NCBI GenBank assembly: GCA_905331475.1
Contig: CAJNYU010000027.1
Location: 310,001-374,000, forward strand
Direction: 5' to 3'
Source of the DNA: Rotaria socialis
Lineage: Eukaryota; Rotifera; Eurotatoria; Philodinida; Philodinidae
DNA length: 64,000 nucleotides
The stretch's first letter is position 1. Every line of letters begins with the position of its first letter. The position numbers and the translations under genes were made by a program. Below, one piece after another: positions 33,641-44,807 of this stretch. The notes below the pieces were generated by a model that ran no database searches, was not told the DNA's origin, and worked only from the letters and a program-made list of their open reading frames with translations.

Positions 33641-36119
33641 GGTATTATACACCATACATATTGATATAAAATAAAGATATATAATAAAATTGAAGTGTCG
33701 GGTTACACAAACGAACATTAAACTCGGAATTAACTATATTCGAACACATTTTCTTCATAAAAATAGGCACAATCACTTATAGTTTACCCATTTATATTGC
33801 GAATAATTCTTTTTCTACGTAGTTTCCTACTGATAAAATTAGAAATCAAGTGTTAAATCTCGATGGTGTGGGTATGAGTATGGGTTTGAGTGAAGATACT
33901 ACCTATATCCACACACACCCACACCCTCACACACCCCACATTCAATCTGAAATAGTTGTTTATAGATATTGTGGAATGACAAATTGTTGTTAACGTCTTT
34001 TGTATTTAATAAAATGGAAAAGAAGACTGCTTAAAATAATTTGACTCGACTCGACTCGACTCGAAGATGCTGATGACTCGACTCGACTCGAGAAAAAGCT
34101 TGACTCGCCCATCCCTGTTCTATGAAAATAAAATAAAAATAGAACTGTAGTCAGATTGAACGAGTTTTTCTTTTCGTCTAATTCTGGTTATTCAGATGAT
34201 TTCTATAAAAAAACAAAAAAAAAGCGCGCATCATGAAACAGGTCAATACTTGTCTTGGCCTTGTCCACGCTAGAAAAGTTTATGCTAACTTGATAAAACC
34301 GTGATTCGTTGAAAATTTAAGTCAGATTTAATGCACTAGTGAACGGCGCATTACAGTTAATGCATCAATCGAGAAAGAACTTGATCGACTAATTAAAATC
34401 ATGAATATGCCTCGTTGAAGTCCCTGTTTATTATTGATAAATAGATATTTTCAATATGATGAATTATCGAATATTGAGAATAGACATTGAACCATGCCGA
34501 CTAGAAACACTATAATATTTAACGAAACTACTATTGAAATAAAAGGTAGAATAGTTATCTTCTAGATATCGCTATTTAGCATTTAAATGAAAAAAATGAT
34601 GAGAAAATCGTCTGAATTTGAATATGTCACAAGAAAGATAAAATATTCCGTTAACTCACAATCAGAAACTACGCATATATAGCTTATAATAGAATTTGTC
34701 TATGTTTAGACAAAATCACATTAGTGATTGGAAAAGTCGAAAAACAACTCACACTCTTGAGTAGTAATATATGAGTTGGATGCATCTCTATATCATTCGA
34801 ACCAATCCAAAACCGACGGTTAACTGCGCGCTTAATCGTGGTTTACCGGCGGTTTTCGATCGAATGTAAAAGGTTATTTGTTATGATCCGTGTTCAGACA
34901 CAGATCATTAGCACTATGTACCTCGATAGCATTCTAATTGTCTCGCCTATTTTCCTCCACATACTATATCATTGATTATTGATTATCTCATTGGAGATAA
35001 TCGAACTGAATATATCTGTCCCCGTTATTGTTTTGAGTTTATTGTTTTATTATTGCTAAATGTATGTCTTGAACCTGCTAATGAACAAGTATTGAAACAT
35101 CGGAACCGAAATATACACCTTAATATTATTAAAGTTAATTTTGAAAGTCAGAGATAATTTAATGTGTATACAAAAACAGTTTTCGAATGAAAATCCAACG
35201 TATAAATGCTACGATAATAGAGAAAAATGTGAATCAAATTAAATTTTTACCACTTACGCTGTAATTATTGATGTTTTTATTGGCACTTTAATCAGGGTAT
35301 AAAAATTTAGTCAACGATTTGAGTTTCATGATTCATTAGCATCATAGTTTCATGGGAAACTTTTATTGCACCAGCAACCACTAAACGCGTGTTTCTTTAG
35401 GTTAGGCTATGCTAAAAAGTGTTTTGAGAGAAAGAAAATATAATTAACTAATCTGTTCTATTAAATATTTGTGCGAGTGATTATTTTCAAAATGTAGAAG
35501 GAGCTGTAGATTAAAGAAAACTCTGAGATGTATTTATCACGATGTATCATCTTGCTATTTGATGCAATCTATCAATATTTTTGTTATCATGAATATGTCG
35601 AAACTCTTAATCAAGCAGATAGTCAAATAAATAATGACACATTTGTTTTAATGGAAAAATAGCGTTCTCAAGCTGTCAGAAGAAGCATCTGATTATAAAA
35701 TCAGAAACGTAGCTGCTTCACATATGAAACTTCTCCTAGCAACACTATCGACTTCAATGACATATGAAAAAATTCAATGACCAATAGAAGTGTTCAATTG
35801 CTCAATGAATGTCTTTGAGAAACTCAATAATTAACAATGTCACTCGAATCTGTAGGAGGGTTTATTTATATTCAATCTGCGCCAGCACATACTTTTTCGT
35901 CTATTATTTTTTCAATTACCATCAAATTTTATTTCAAGTATCTTCAGTTTTTTTCTGCCTTTCTATTAGTTGACATCTGACGGAAATTCTAAATCGACTT
36001 GTCTTTCTTTGTTTTGCTCTTTTTCTTCTTCATATTTATTGATCTTTCATTCGCGTTCAGTCACTTTCTTAAAATACACCTATAAACGTATAGTAATTCA
36101 TATATAATTACTAACAGCA
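33641..36119. other. gene-poor stretch with simple-word islands
   Basis: It contains a GTGTGGG/CACACCC self-complementary cluster (about 33863-33943), the GACTC island (34042-34118), and a short TTACCG-word cluster (34805-34860). From about 35880 to 36119 it is the probable promoter and leader of the secreted-peptide gene. No gene seen. Confidence 0.45.
34042..34118. repeat. (GACTC)n island ending in GCCCATCCCTG
   Basis: GACTCGACTCGACTCGACTC, then GATGCTGAT, then a second GACTC run, then AGAAAAAGCTTGACTC and GCCCATCCCTG. The terminal word reads CAGGGATGGGC on the other strand, hAT-like, and is shared with 19298-19309. Confidence 0.55.
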
Positions 36120-36449
36120 ATGTTTACACAATCGGGTATGCAAATTGTGGTAATGACAATAGTCTATCTCTGCATAGCTAACACTGCACTTGCAACATCA
36201 ACCGATATGGAACAAGAAGATCAACAGAAACCTTCAACACGCTTATTCGGACAATTCAATGCTGAACCCAACTATATTTTGACTGATCGTCCATATTACA
36301 GCAATGATGTCGATACAGATGCGATTTTTCACACAAAACGACAACTGAAAAAGAAATGGGCGAAGTATATACAAGGATCTCAGTCACCTTATACTATTGC
36401 ATTTCCTGCTCTTATTCGTACACGTCGATGGATCGACCAAGAACAATAA
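36120..36449 (+). CDS. small secreted prepropeptide, possible neuropeptide precursor
   Basis: A single-exon frame, ATG to TAA, of 109 residues. Residues 1-25 form a typical signal peptide (QIVVMTIVYLCIANTALA). The remainder is hydrophilic, has no cysteine, and has clustered basic cleavage sites: KR at 73-74, KKK at 77-79 and the furin-type RTRR at 100-103. Prohormone processing could release a peptide within residues 75-99 (from QLKKKWAKYIQGSQSPYTIA). There is no C-terminal Gly for amidation before RTRR, and I match it to no named neuropeptide family. Upstream, about 36050-36119 contains TATA-like sequence (CCTATAAACG). It lies alone, in a gene-poor region. Confidence 0.6.
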   Translation: MFTQSGMQIVVMTIVYLCIANTALATSTDMEQEDQQKPSTRLFGQFNAEPNYILTDRPYYSNDVDTDAIFHTKRQLKKKWAKYIQGSQSPYTIAFPALIRTRRWIDQEQ

Positions 36450-38927
36450 TATTTATCCACCGCAAGATGGATACATTCAAGTTGTTTGTTCTTCTTTTTT
36501 GTCGAACTATGAACAAATAAAATAGCAATAAAAAATGATTGAGACATACACTATGTTCACTTTTCCCTCTGTACAAAACAGCAATACATAGAAAAATTGG
36601 ACAGCAATGAAACAAGGTGAAAGCAAATGATCGAAAAGCTCTGACTATTGGAACATTTTACAACAAACAGGAAGTTTTTCAATTGTGTTATTTGAATTTG
36701 AATAGCTTCAATCAATTTCTTTTCATTGTGAAGTAGATGCTCAATTCATGTTCGAGCATATGAAAATTTTAAAAAATATACCCATAATTAGACAGCAAGA
36801 AAGTAGAAGATCATGTTTTTTGAATGGTCAAACTTTGACCATAGTAGCAAAAGATAACTTCTCTCCGAATTCTGAGCGAAATTTCTAATGGTGGTAGCTT
36901 TGCATCATTATGTACATAAAAAGAATAGTGCATTGCAGTCATACCAATGAAGGAGATGCTACGCTCTTCCACACCGCGAGACTGATATGAAAGGCTAGTT
37001 ACCGAAGGAAATGTTACTTTAGACAGCAGAAATACATATGTTTATGTTCTGATTCAATTAGAGTAGCGTTTTTATTATTTCCAATAGTATTGCAAAATAT
37101 AACTCTTGGCGGGCACAAGAAGCATGCTACCTGCAGCATCCCACTCATTGATTGCAGCAACTTGGATGGAGACTCGAACATTGAAGATGATTTGTCTAGT
37201 ATTTCCGCTAATTTTTAGCATTCCAGTTAGGGACACTTGCAACTTGAAATAGTTGACGATTTATTAGAAGCAAACATCAAAAGCAAAGCAGACTGAAACT
37301 GGAAATATTGGTATTCGAGTTTGCAATACTACTCGAACATATCTAACGAAGACGCGATCATATATCTGTATGGATGAAACTCGATAGTATTTAGTCGTTT
37401 CAATGTAAAAATTTTGATATACCAAGATCGAACAAATAGATTTCAGCACATAAATAAATAAATGAGGGAACATCGGATTCACATCCGATTATTATGTGTA
37501 CTGCAAAAATTGAGTCGATTTATATATATTGTGAATAATTCTAAGAAAACAATTTTTTTTTGATAAAATCCCTGTACCCCCCCCCGCCGTAGAGTTGGGC
37601 TGGTCATTACTGGCAATTTTTTCGATAACTCAGCCATTTCTTGACGGATCCTTCTCATCTTCGAACTCGCCTGAGATATTAATGAGATCATTATGTGTGC
37701 AAAATTTCATGACAATTAGATAAGGCTTTCAAAGGTTATCGTGTTAACGGCCGGACACACTGATCGAATCTAGAGTGTACTCACTTGTTTTGAGTACACA
37801 AAAATGATATTTTTCTTCTTCGTGTCGCTTTTTGAAATGTACAATTGACAAGAATTATTTGAGCTAGCATATCAATGGTGAACTCAAAAGAATTTAGGAT
37901 CATGAGTATCCACGAATCTCTCAATACTGACACTGAATAATATCATATACGTAGTGTAGAATTTAGAATGATTTAAATACTTTCTTGTTACTTTTAAATA
38001 CACATGCCGATAGAGTAAAATTTATTTTCAAAAAGAGTTTCACAGCAAATAAAATGAACAGGGATTCATTGAGGTTATTTTGCAAAATTCTCTACTATAC
38101 AAGGACTCCGCTAAATAAAATGCTGAGTATTGGTTAAATTTCAAGTACGGAAATTTATCTTTTCGTAGATTACTTTAATAAAGAAAAAGTGTATTTTGAA
38201 GAGGTATGATCTATAGAAATAATTATCCAGAGATTCTTTTTATACCCATTACATCAGGTCGGATTGCATTAAGCTAAAATAGGTTTTCGCATTAAACTTT
38301 CAATATATCAAGTAATTCAGTCAGAATCAATAACTGAACTCGACAAAATCAACACTTCCATAACATACTTGTATTTTTACTTTTTATTAATCCACACATA
38401 AACTTTTTCTTGCTGAAATAATATGTTGATGACAATTTCAAAAAAAAAATCTTATTGGTCTATATTCTATACGAGACTGATTGTTTCCCATAGCAACATG
38501 ATTTTTCTTCATAGCACTTGAAGCCAATCAAGGTTGATGACTTTTTTTTGTCATCACCAGAAGAATTCAACCTTGACCGACCTGAAATATAGCTGTCATT
38601 ATTCGCAATTCTGGTCGAATCAATAGCTATGAAAACAATCACGACTGTTTCTTCCCTTTATCTGCATCACCCATATTTCAGTGAAACAGAAAGAAGGATG
38701 ACAATATCTTGCTGTTGCACACATTAAAAATGCAGAAAGAAAATGTCAAAGAATGCAAAACCAAACAGTTTTTATTTTATCGTAGAAAAGAACAGAACAA
38801 TCATAATAAAAATCAAATGTATGTGTGCTTCGCTTGTTATTTTGCGCATTTCATTACGACAGAAAAATACGTATTTCGCTTTGTATCCTGATATTGTTAG
38901 ATAACTATTTTGTAACGTGTTGAGTAA
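36450..38927. other. intergenic, secreted peptide to calcineurin
   Basis: About 2.5 kb, A+T-rich. A short C10-G run occurs near 37577-37586. Small open frames (for example 37479-37691) show no domain. The last few hundred bases are the calcineurin promoter region. Confidence 0.5.
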
Positions 38928-40887
38928 ATGGATAATTCTCCTCCTGATCGTCAAATAAAATCAATTCCATATCCGCGAGTTAGCTTATTAACTGAAGACG
39001 AATTATTTGATCCATCTTCTGGTTTACCATCTATATCATGTTTAACAAAACATCTACAAGAAGAAGGTCGTCTTGATGAAAAATGTGCTTTGCGTCTCGT
39101 TGAACTTGCTCGAAAAATATTCGAACGTGAGCCAAATACATTAGCTATTCAAAGACCATTAACAATTGTCGGTGATATCCATGGACAATTTTATGATCTT
39201 TTAACAGTATTAGCAGCTGGTGGTGATCCAGCTAAAACACGCTATTTATTTTTGGGTGACTATGTTGATAGAGGCCAATTTGAATGTGAATGCATATTTT
39301 TATTATTTGCACTCAAAATTAATTATCCACAAAATGTTAATTTACTTCGAGGGTATGTTGTTTTCTTTTCCCAAAACTAAATACTACAAAATTGATTCGA
39401 TCATTTACAAGTATCCACAGAGTACAAAAAAAGCCACACTTCTGAAATTACTGTTAAGATAACACGACATAAATCTACATCAATTCTATGTACTCTGCTT
39501 ACCGAAAGTTCAACTTTCTATTTTTTTTCAGATTCTAATAAACTGAATTCTTTCAACTATAGGAGCTTCAAGTGTTCAACTCATCTAATTCATATAATTT
39601 TCATATATTTCGATTGTTATTATTTAGACAATCTTTCATAATCTAGAAACAATAAAGTAACAACATGTAGCTATACGTTTATACGTATGCATATGGAAGA
39701 AAATCAACAAAGAGCATAGGCGACACACCATGCATGCGGGGGGAAGCAATTGCTTTCCCTGAAATCCCGATATTCAGATAGTTTCTTTTTGTAAAATGTT
39801 TAGCTGCCGTGAAGCTCATTTTTTCTTCTGAGACTAATTACATCGTGTATGTCGGACATTTATCTTCCCTAAGAAATTCAAAGTCGATTAGCACCACTTG
39901 ACAGGACCAAAATAAAGATCAGCTGTTGCTTTTCTGGGATGCAGAAAGAAACTTTCAATCAGCTCTCATCATTTTGTTTTCTGTTCGATTTTTTTATAGT
40001 TTTGTTTACTATGTTAATATATATTTATATGATGGTGATGTTGTAGCGACCACATTATGTGCTAAAGATAGTTTTCTTGCTAATTCATTTTATGCTGTGT
40101 TAGATGTAATTATATTATCAATTAAAGAAAGATTTAATCCCAATCGACTCTCCCTCGCAAAATTACCGTGGAGTCCTAAAAAAACTAGGAAATCCCTAGG
40201 AACTCCCTGGAGGCTCCCTAAAAAAATAGCTAAAGCTCTCTGCGGAGTCCCTAGAGAATCTCTGAGGGATTTATCAGGGAGTGTAGGAATATATTTACCG
40301 TTTTCTTTTGCGCTTATGGAAGTATATAAGAAACTAAAAATTAAGAAGAAATAACTGTTTATTTTTAACATCAAGTTTTATCCAGATGATAAATATCATT
40401 TGGACTTCGACCTACGCCCGTTTAGTGATAACTCATTATTTTCAGGTGATTTAACAATCGCAGGAGTTATCCACTGAGACGTGGTCTTCTAAATGGCTTT
40501 GGTAGAAGGTCCTGTTGGACAAAGGCAGATTGGAAAAGATGGGTTTAGGTTCACGGGAAGCTAACAAAAAGTTAAACAATTTAGAAAAGCCTAAGAAACT
40601 GTTGAACTCCTGATAAATGCCTGATCATTTCTGGGGACTTCTTGTCATGAGTCTCCAGGGATTCTTCTAGGGAGAGTGGACTAGGGTATTCCGTTTATCT
40701 TTAATAAATATTGAGCGTAGGTTTGACATTGATTTAGATTCTGGTGTAAAAAAAATTGTATCGAAAAATAAAGAAAGAAAAAAAATATTTTGAGGATAAA
40801 TAAGTTGATGATATATGAGTTCTGAAAAAGAAAAATTTTTATTGTTATCACTTTAAAAAATTTATTGCTTCCCCTAGAGCCTTGAGC

Positions 40888-40975
<88 letters not shown>

Positions 40976-42393
40976 NATACCCTAGTCCACTCTCCCTAGA
41001 AGAATCCCTGGAGACTCATGACAAAAAGTAACATATAAATAATTTATACAGAGGAATAAAAAAAACGACCATATAACTCATGATGCAGACTAACTATGAC
41101 GCAAAGTTGCTTAGTTTATGAAGTTTATGAGTTGGTAATCAGTTTTATTCGTCGAGGATTTTTTCTTTTCTGTGATTTTTCGTTCAGTAGCAGAAAAGAT
41201 CAACATTTGCTACATTCAGTAAAACGACTGCTCAGTAAACACTGACAGTGTTAAATATTTATTAACATCGGAAAGTAACTCAGATCATTGGCTTGGTTCG
41301 ATTTCTACGTCTATCATTCTTGTTAAAAGAAAGAACATTTTTTACTTATTTCTTCTTTTAGAAATCATGAAACCCGTCAAATGACAAAAGCCTTTCAATT
41401 TAAGTTAGAATGTAAAAGAAAATATGGATCATTAGCATTTTACGATGCTTGCATGCATGCTTTCGATGCATTACCTTTGTGTGCTCTGGTCGATTCACGT
41501 TTTCTATGCATGCATGGTGGATTGTCACCTGATATTCGTACTTTATCAGACATTGCAAGTCTTGATCGTTTTAAAGAAACATCATATTCAGGTCCATTAT
41601 GTGATTTACTATGGTGTGATCCCAGTGAAGATTTTGATGATATTAATGATGAACAACCTGACTTCAAACCAAATAAGGTCCGTGGATGTGCACATTTTTT
41701 TTCATATTATGCTTGCCGAGATTTTTTATTACGAAATAATCTTTTATGCATAATACGTGGTCATGAAGTTCAAAAAAATGGTGTTAGATTTTTTCGAAAA
41801 TCATCTCGTACTAAATTTCCTGTACTGATATCTCTATTTTCGGCACCAAATTATTGTGATACATACAATAATGTTGCAGCTATACTTAAAATTGATAGTA
41901 ATCAACAAATATCTGTTGTGCACATAGAAGCACACTCTCATCCATTTGTCTTGCCGAATTTCGAAAACGGTAAAATAAACTAATTATTTTCTTGCTTTGT
42001 TTCTAACAAAACACTGTTTCTTATGTCATAGGATTTCAATTCGGTGAACGATTTATTCTTTATTATGCTACTCATCTTCTTTTATCAATTTTTAACATAT
42101 ATTCACCAGAAGAATTAGCTTCTGAAGATGGTCGTCAAGATAAAACGGCCATAGAATTACTGAATAAAAAACGACTAATTGAAACAATGGATCACGCTTA
42201 TAGTGACTTGAAAAAAACAAATAATATTGCACTTAACCTACGTGGTCTTACACCATCTTATAATTCTTACAAAGAGTTGCTCGCTCGGCCTGATATTCAA
42301 GCATTAATTAATGAGGCTGAAAAAGGACTTATCAGCAATTTCGATCAAGCTATTCAGTTAGATCAAATATTTGAGCGACGACCAACGAATTGA
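38928..42393 (+). CDS. PPP3C: calcineurin A (PP2B catalytic subunit)
   Basis: Exons 38928-39352, 41362-41969 and 42032-42393 give 464 residues. It is a Ca2+-dependent Ser/Thr phosphatase. The metal-binding motifs are GDIHG (82-86), GDYVDRG, GNHETR (restored exactly by splicing exons 1 and 2), CMHGG, RGHE and LFSAPNYCDTYNNVA. The calcineurin-B-binding helix is recognisable but diverged (FGERFILYYATHLLLSIFNI). The C-terminus keeps the autoinhibitory motif: NFDQAIQLDQIFERRPTN aligns with the family's SFEEAKGLDRINERMPP and ends exactly there. The stretch aligned with the calmodulin-binding helix (ELLNKKRLIETMDHAYSDLK) is poorly conserved and contains several acidic residues. Intron 1 is 2 kb and carries repeats and a poly-G run. 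Confidence 0.95.
40136..40700. repeat. island of CCCTAGGGA / CTCCAGGGA words in calcineurin intron 1
   Basis: The left part (40136-40300) repeats GGAGTCCTAAAAAAACTAGG, AATCCCTAGGAACTCCCTGG and GAGTCCCTAGAG. A second cluster at 40600-40692 has TCTCCAGGGATTCTTCTAGGG. The words are self-complementary. The open frame at 39926-40354 runs through this repeat and has no recognisable domain. Confidence 0.55.
40642..41027. repeat. perfect inverted repeat around a poly-G run and an N
   Basis: The left arm, about 40643-40690, runs from GTCATGAGTCTCCAGGGATT to GGAGAGTGGACTAGGGTAT. Its exact reverse complement follows immediately after the N at 40976. Bases 40890-40975 are an uninterrupted G run. A perfect arm of about 47 bp among otherwise diverged repeats, abutting poly-G and N, suggests an assembly join rather than biology. 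Confidence 0.8.
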
Positions 42394-44807
42394 TCATGCT
42401 GACAAATAATTTGAACTTTTGGAACAGAACTTTCAGTGTTTGTATTAACATGAATTATTTAATATTCAATTTTTTCAGTAAAATAATTTTTCAAATCGAC
42501 TATCAAGATAAAGGACACAAATATAATCTTTTATTGTCGAATAAAGTATTCAATTTCGTTTAAAAAATTACAATATCATGCGATAATTACTCAAGCTCGA
42601 CTATTTCATGTCAACTTTGAATATTCTTTCAGTGAATAACACACATGTTTTGCCATATTCTAAGATGATCTGACTTTTTTGTATCAATATTAATGAACGA
42701 ATTGAATACTGTATTGCTTTTGTGCAGAAGTAGTATTCGATGAAGATTATCTCAGTTTGAGAGTAGGTAACACATCGTAGATGTATCCATTGTTTCGTTA
42801 GTTTAGATCCCATCACACCTCTTCTATGTTGCTTTTATTCATTGCTGAAGTCGTCTACATCAATTGATGAATCTTTCTTTTTTCTACATTTCACAATGGA
42901 TCTATTGTATTTTTCAATAACGATTGCATTAATTACAGGTCTCATGAATGAGAAATATCTACATCTCTTGCACGATTGTATTATATTTCAGAATATTGAT
43001 GCAAACGTATATAGAGAAACACTCGTTATTCCTATAAAATACTTGTACTAGTTGAAGTTTGAGTAATTGTTTTTGAGAAAAATTAAAAATAATTATCAAA
43101 CTGAAAACAAAAATACACATTTGTAGAAAGCAATATTTGAATATAGTTCAATCAGACTTTTAAAAACATACTCTTAAATTTATATATTTTTAAATGTTCT
43201 TATCTATGAAACCACGATGATACATTTTGCTGATAAATATTAATTATATTAGAAAGAAGCTACTCCATTCAATAAAATAGAACTAGTTCATCACTGAAGA
43301 TAGTTTTTTTAACTTATTCACTCAAATTGATTTATGTTGCGGATTAATATCTTTACAAAAAGACAATCAACAGATTTCACTTGTTCAGTAGCTACTCTAC
43401 GTAATATATATAAAATGTAATAAAGCTGGTATGTTGGTCTATTCAGATTCACTGAATTGTTAACAGATTAAAGTTTGTAAGATTTAAAATGTTGTAAGAA
43501 ATAGAAAATGTTGCAAAAGTACAAATAGGATCAGTTGACAGTACGAATAATGTTGATTCTATTTGACTCACTCATCCATATCTTTAAAGGTTTGATTGTA
43601 ATCGTGTAAATTTCATTCGATTTAATTTAGAGAAAGCCTCTGTTATGTGCTAAATCATAGATTGAATATATTCTGCAGTATATCGAACTAAAACAAATGA
43701 CGAAACTTTAATTACTATACCGACACGTATGATCGAGAAACTTATCAATAGAAAAAGAGTTTCCAGGTGCACCATAATAAGTGTCTTAAACTTTAGAAAC
43801 TATATTTTGATCAGTTTTTAAAATGTGAAATATTAAAGATGATGTGAAATGTATTTAATCAAACACACTTGAAGTGCTCAAATTAGAATCGACAATCAAA
43901 TCAAATTTTAAAAAGTAACTCCTAATTGATTCATTCATCTAGCATTAATCTTCTAAAGACGTCAGTCTTGGTTACCACTTTTTTGAATCATATTTTGATG
44001 AATTAACTTATGATTGAAAAATATTTCGATAGATCCATTTAATTTCAACAACAAATGTTTGATCTAAATAGTATTTAGTGCCATTGTAAAACTGGAATAA
44101 ACTGTACAAGTTGCTTTCATTGAAAAGAATTTGATAATCAATTTTATTGTGATACTAGAATGACAATTAAGTGTTAAATATAAATATCTTCGTTCTCTAT
44201 CATAAATACTAGTAGCTAATTATTTTCTACATTTTCCCTAGCCCTTCTTTACGTCATCCATTTCATATGTAATAATGGACTGTTTATACAATCATCATTG
44301 CAGTTTTTTGATTAGGTAGAAGGATTAGTAACATTTTTTGCAAATTAGTTATGTTCTTTACGTTATGGCAACACATAAAACTAGACAGATACATCGTTCG
44401 AACACTATAAAATTCAGTATACTGCGAAAATTAGAATCATCAACGACGACCAGCTCTTATTCGTATGTTTTGATTTCATTTACAATATATTCTACAAGTC
44501 CTTGTGTTTCGATGTATAATCCTCGGTAAATAATCTTTAATTAATGATAAATAGAACCACAGATGACATGTTTATAGCAACAATATTTATTGCGAAATAT
44601 ATCTATTTATCTTATATGCAACAATAAATCGATATACATATATATTTTCTTTGCCGAACCATTGGATTTCTCATAAGCAACTTAATTTCATTTGAAGTTG
44701 ACTCTCGCATTGCGTATAGTATGATACATGCATGTGATTCAATTGGATTTATCTGAAACAAAAACATCAAACAATTTATTAACCTATCTTGAAACATTGT
44801 TTATAAT
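42394..44807. other. intergenic between convergent calcineurin and DARS2
   Basis: About 2.4 kb lying 3' of both neighbours. A+T-rich with scattered short frames (42842-43051, 44338-44529) lacking domains. No repeat structure seen. Confidence 0.5.

Noticed and set aside
39926..40354. Frame of 142 codons in calcineurin intron 1
   Set aside because: It runs through CCCTAGGGA repeats on both strands; the open frame is a repeat by-product.
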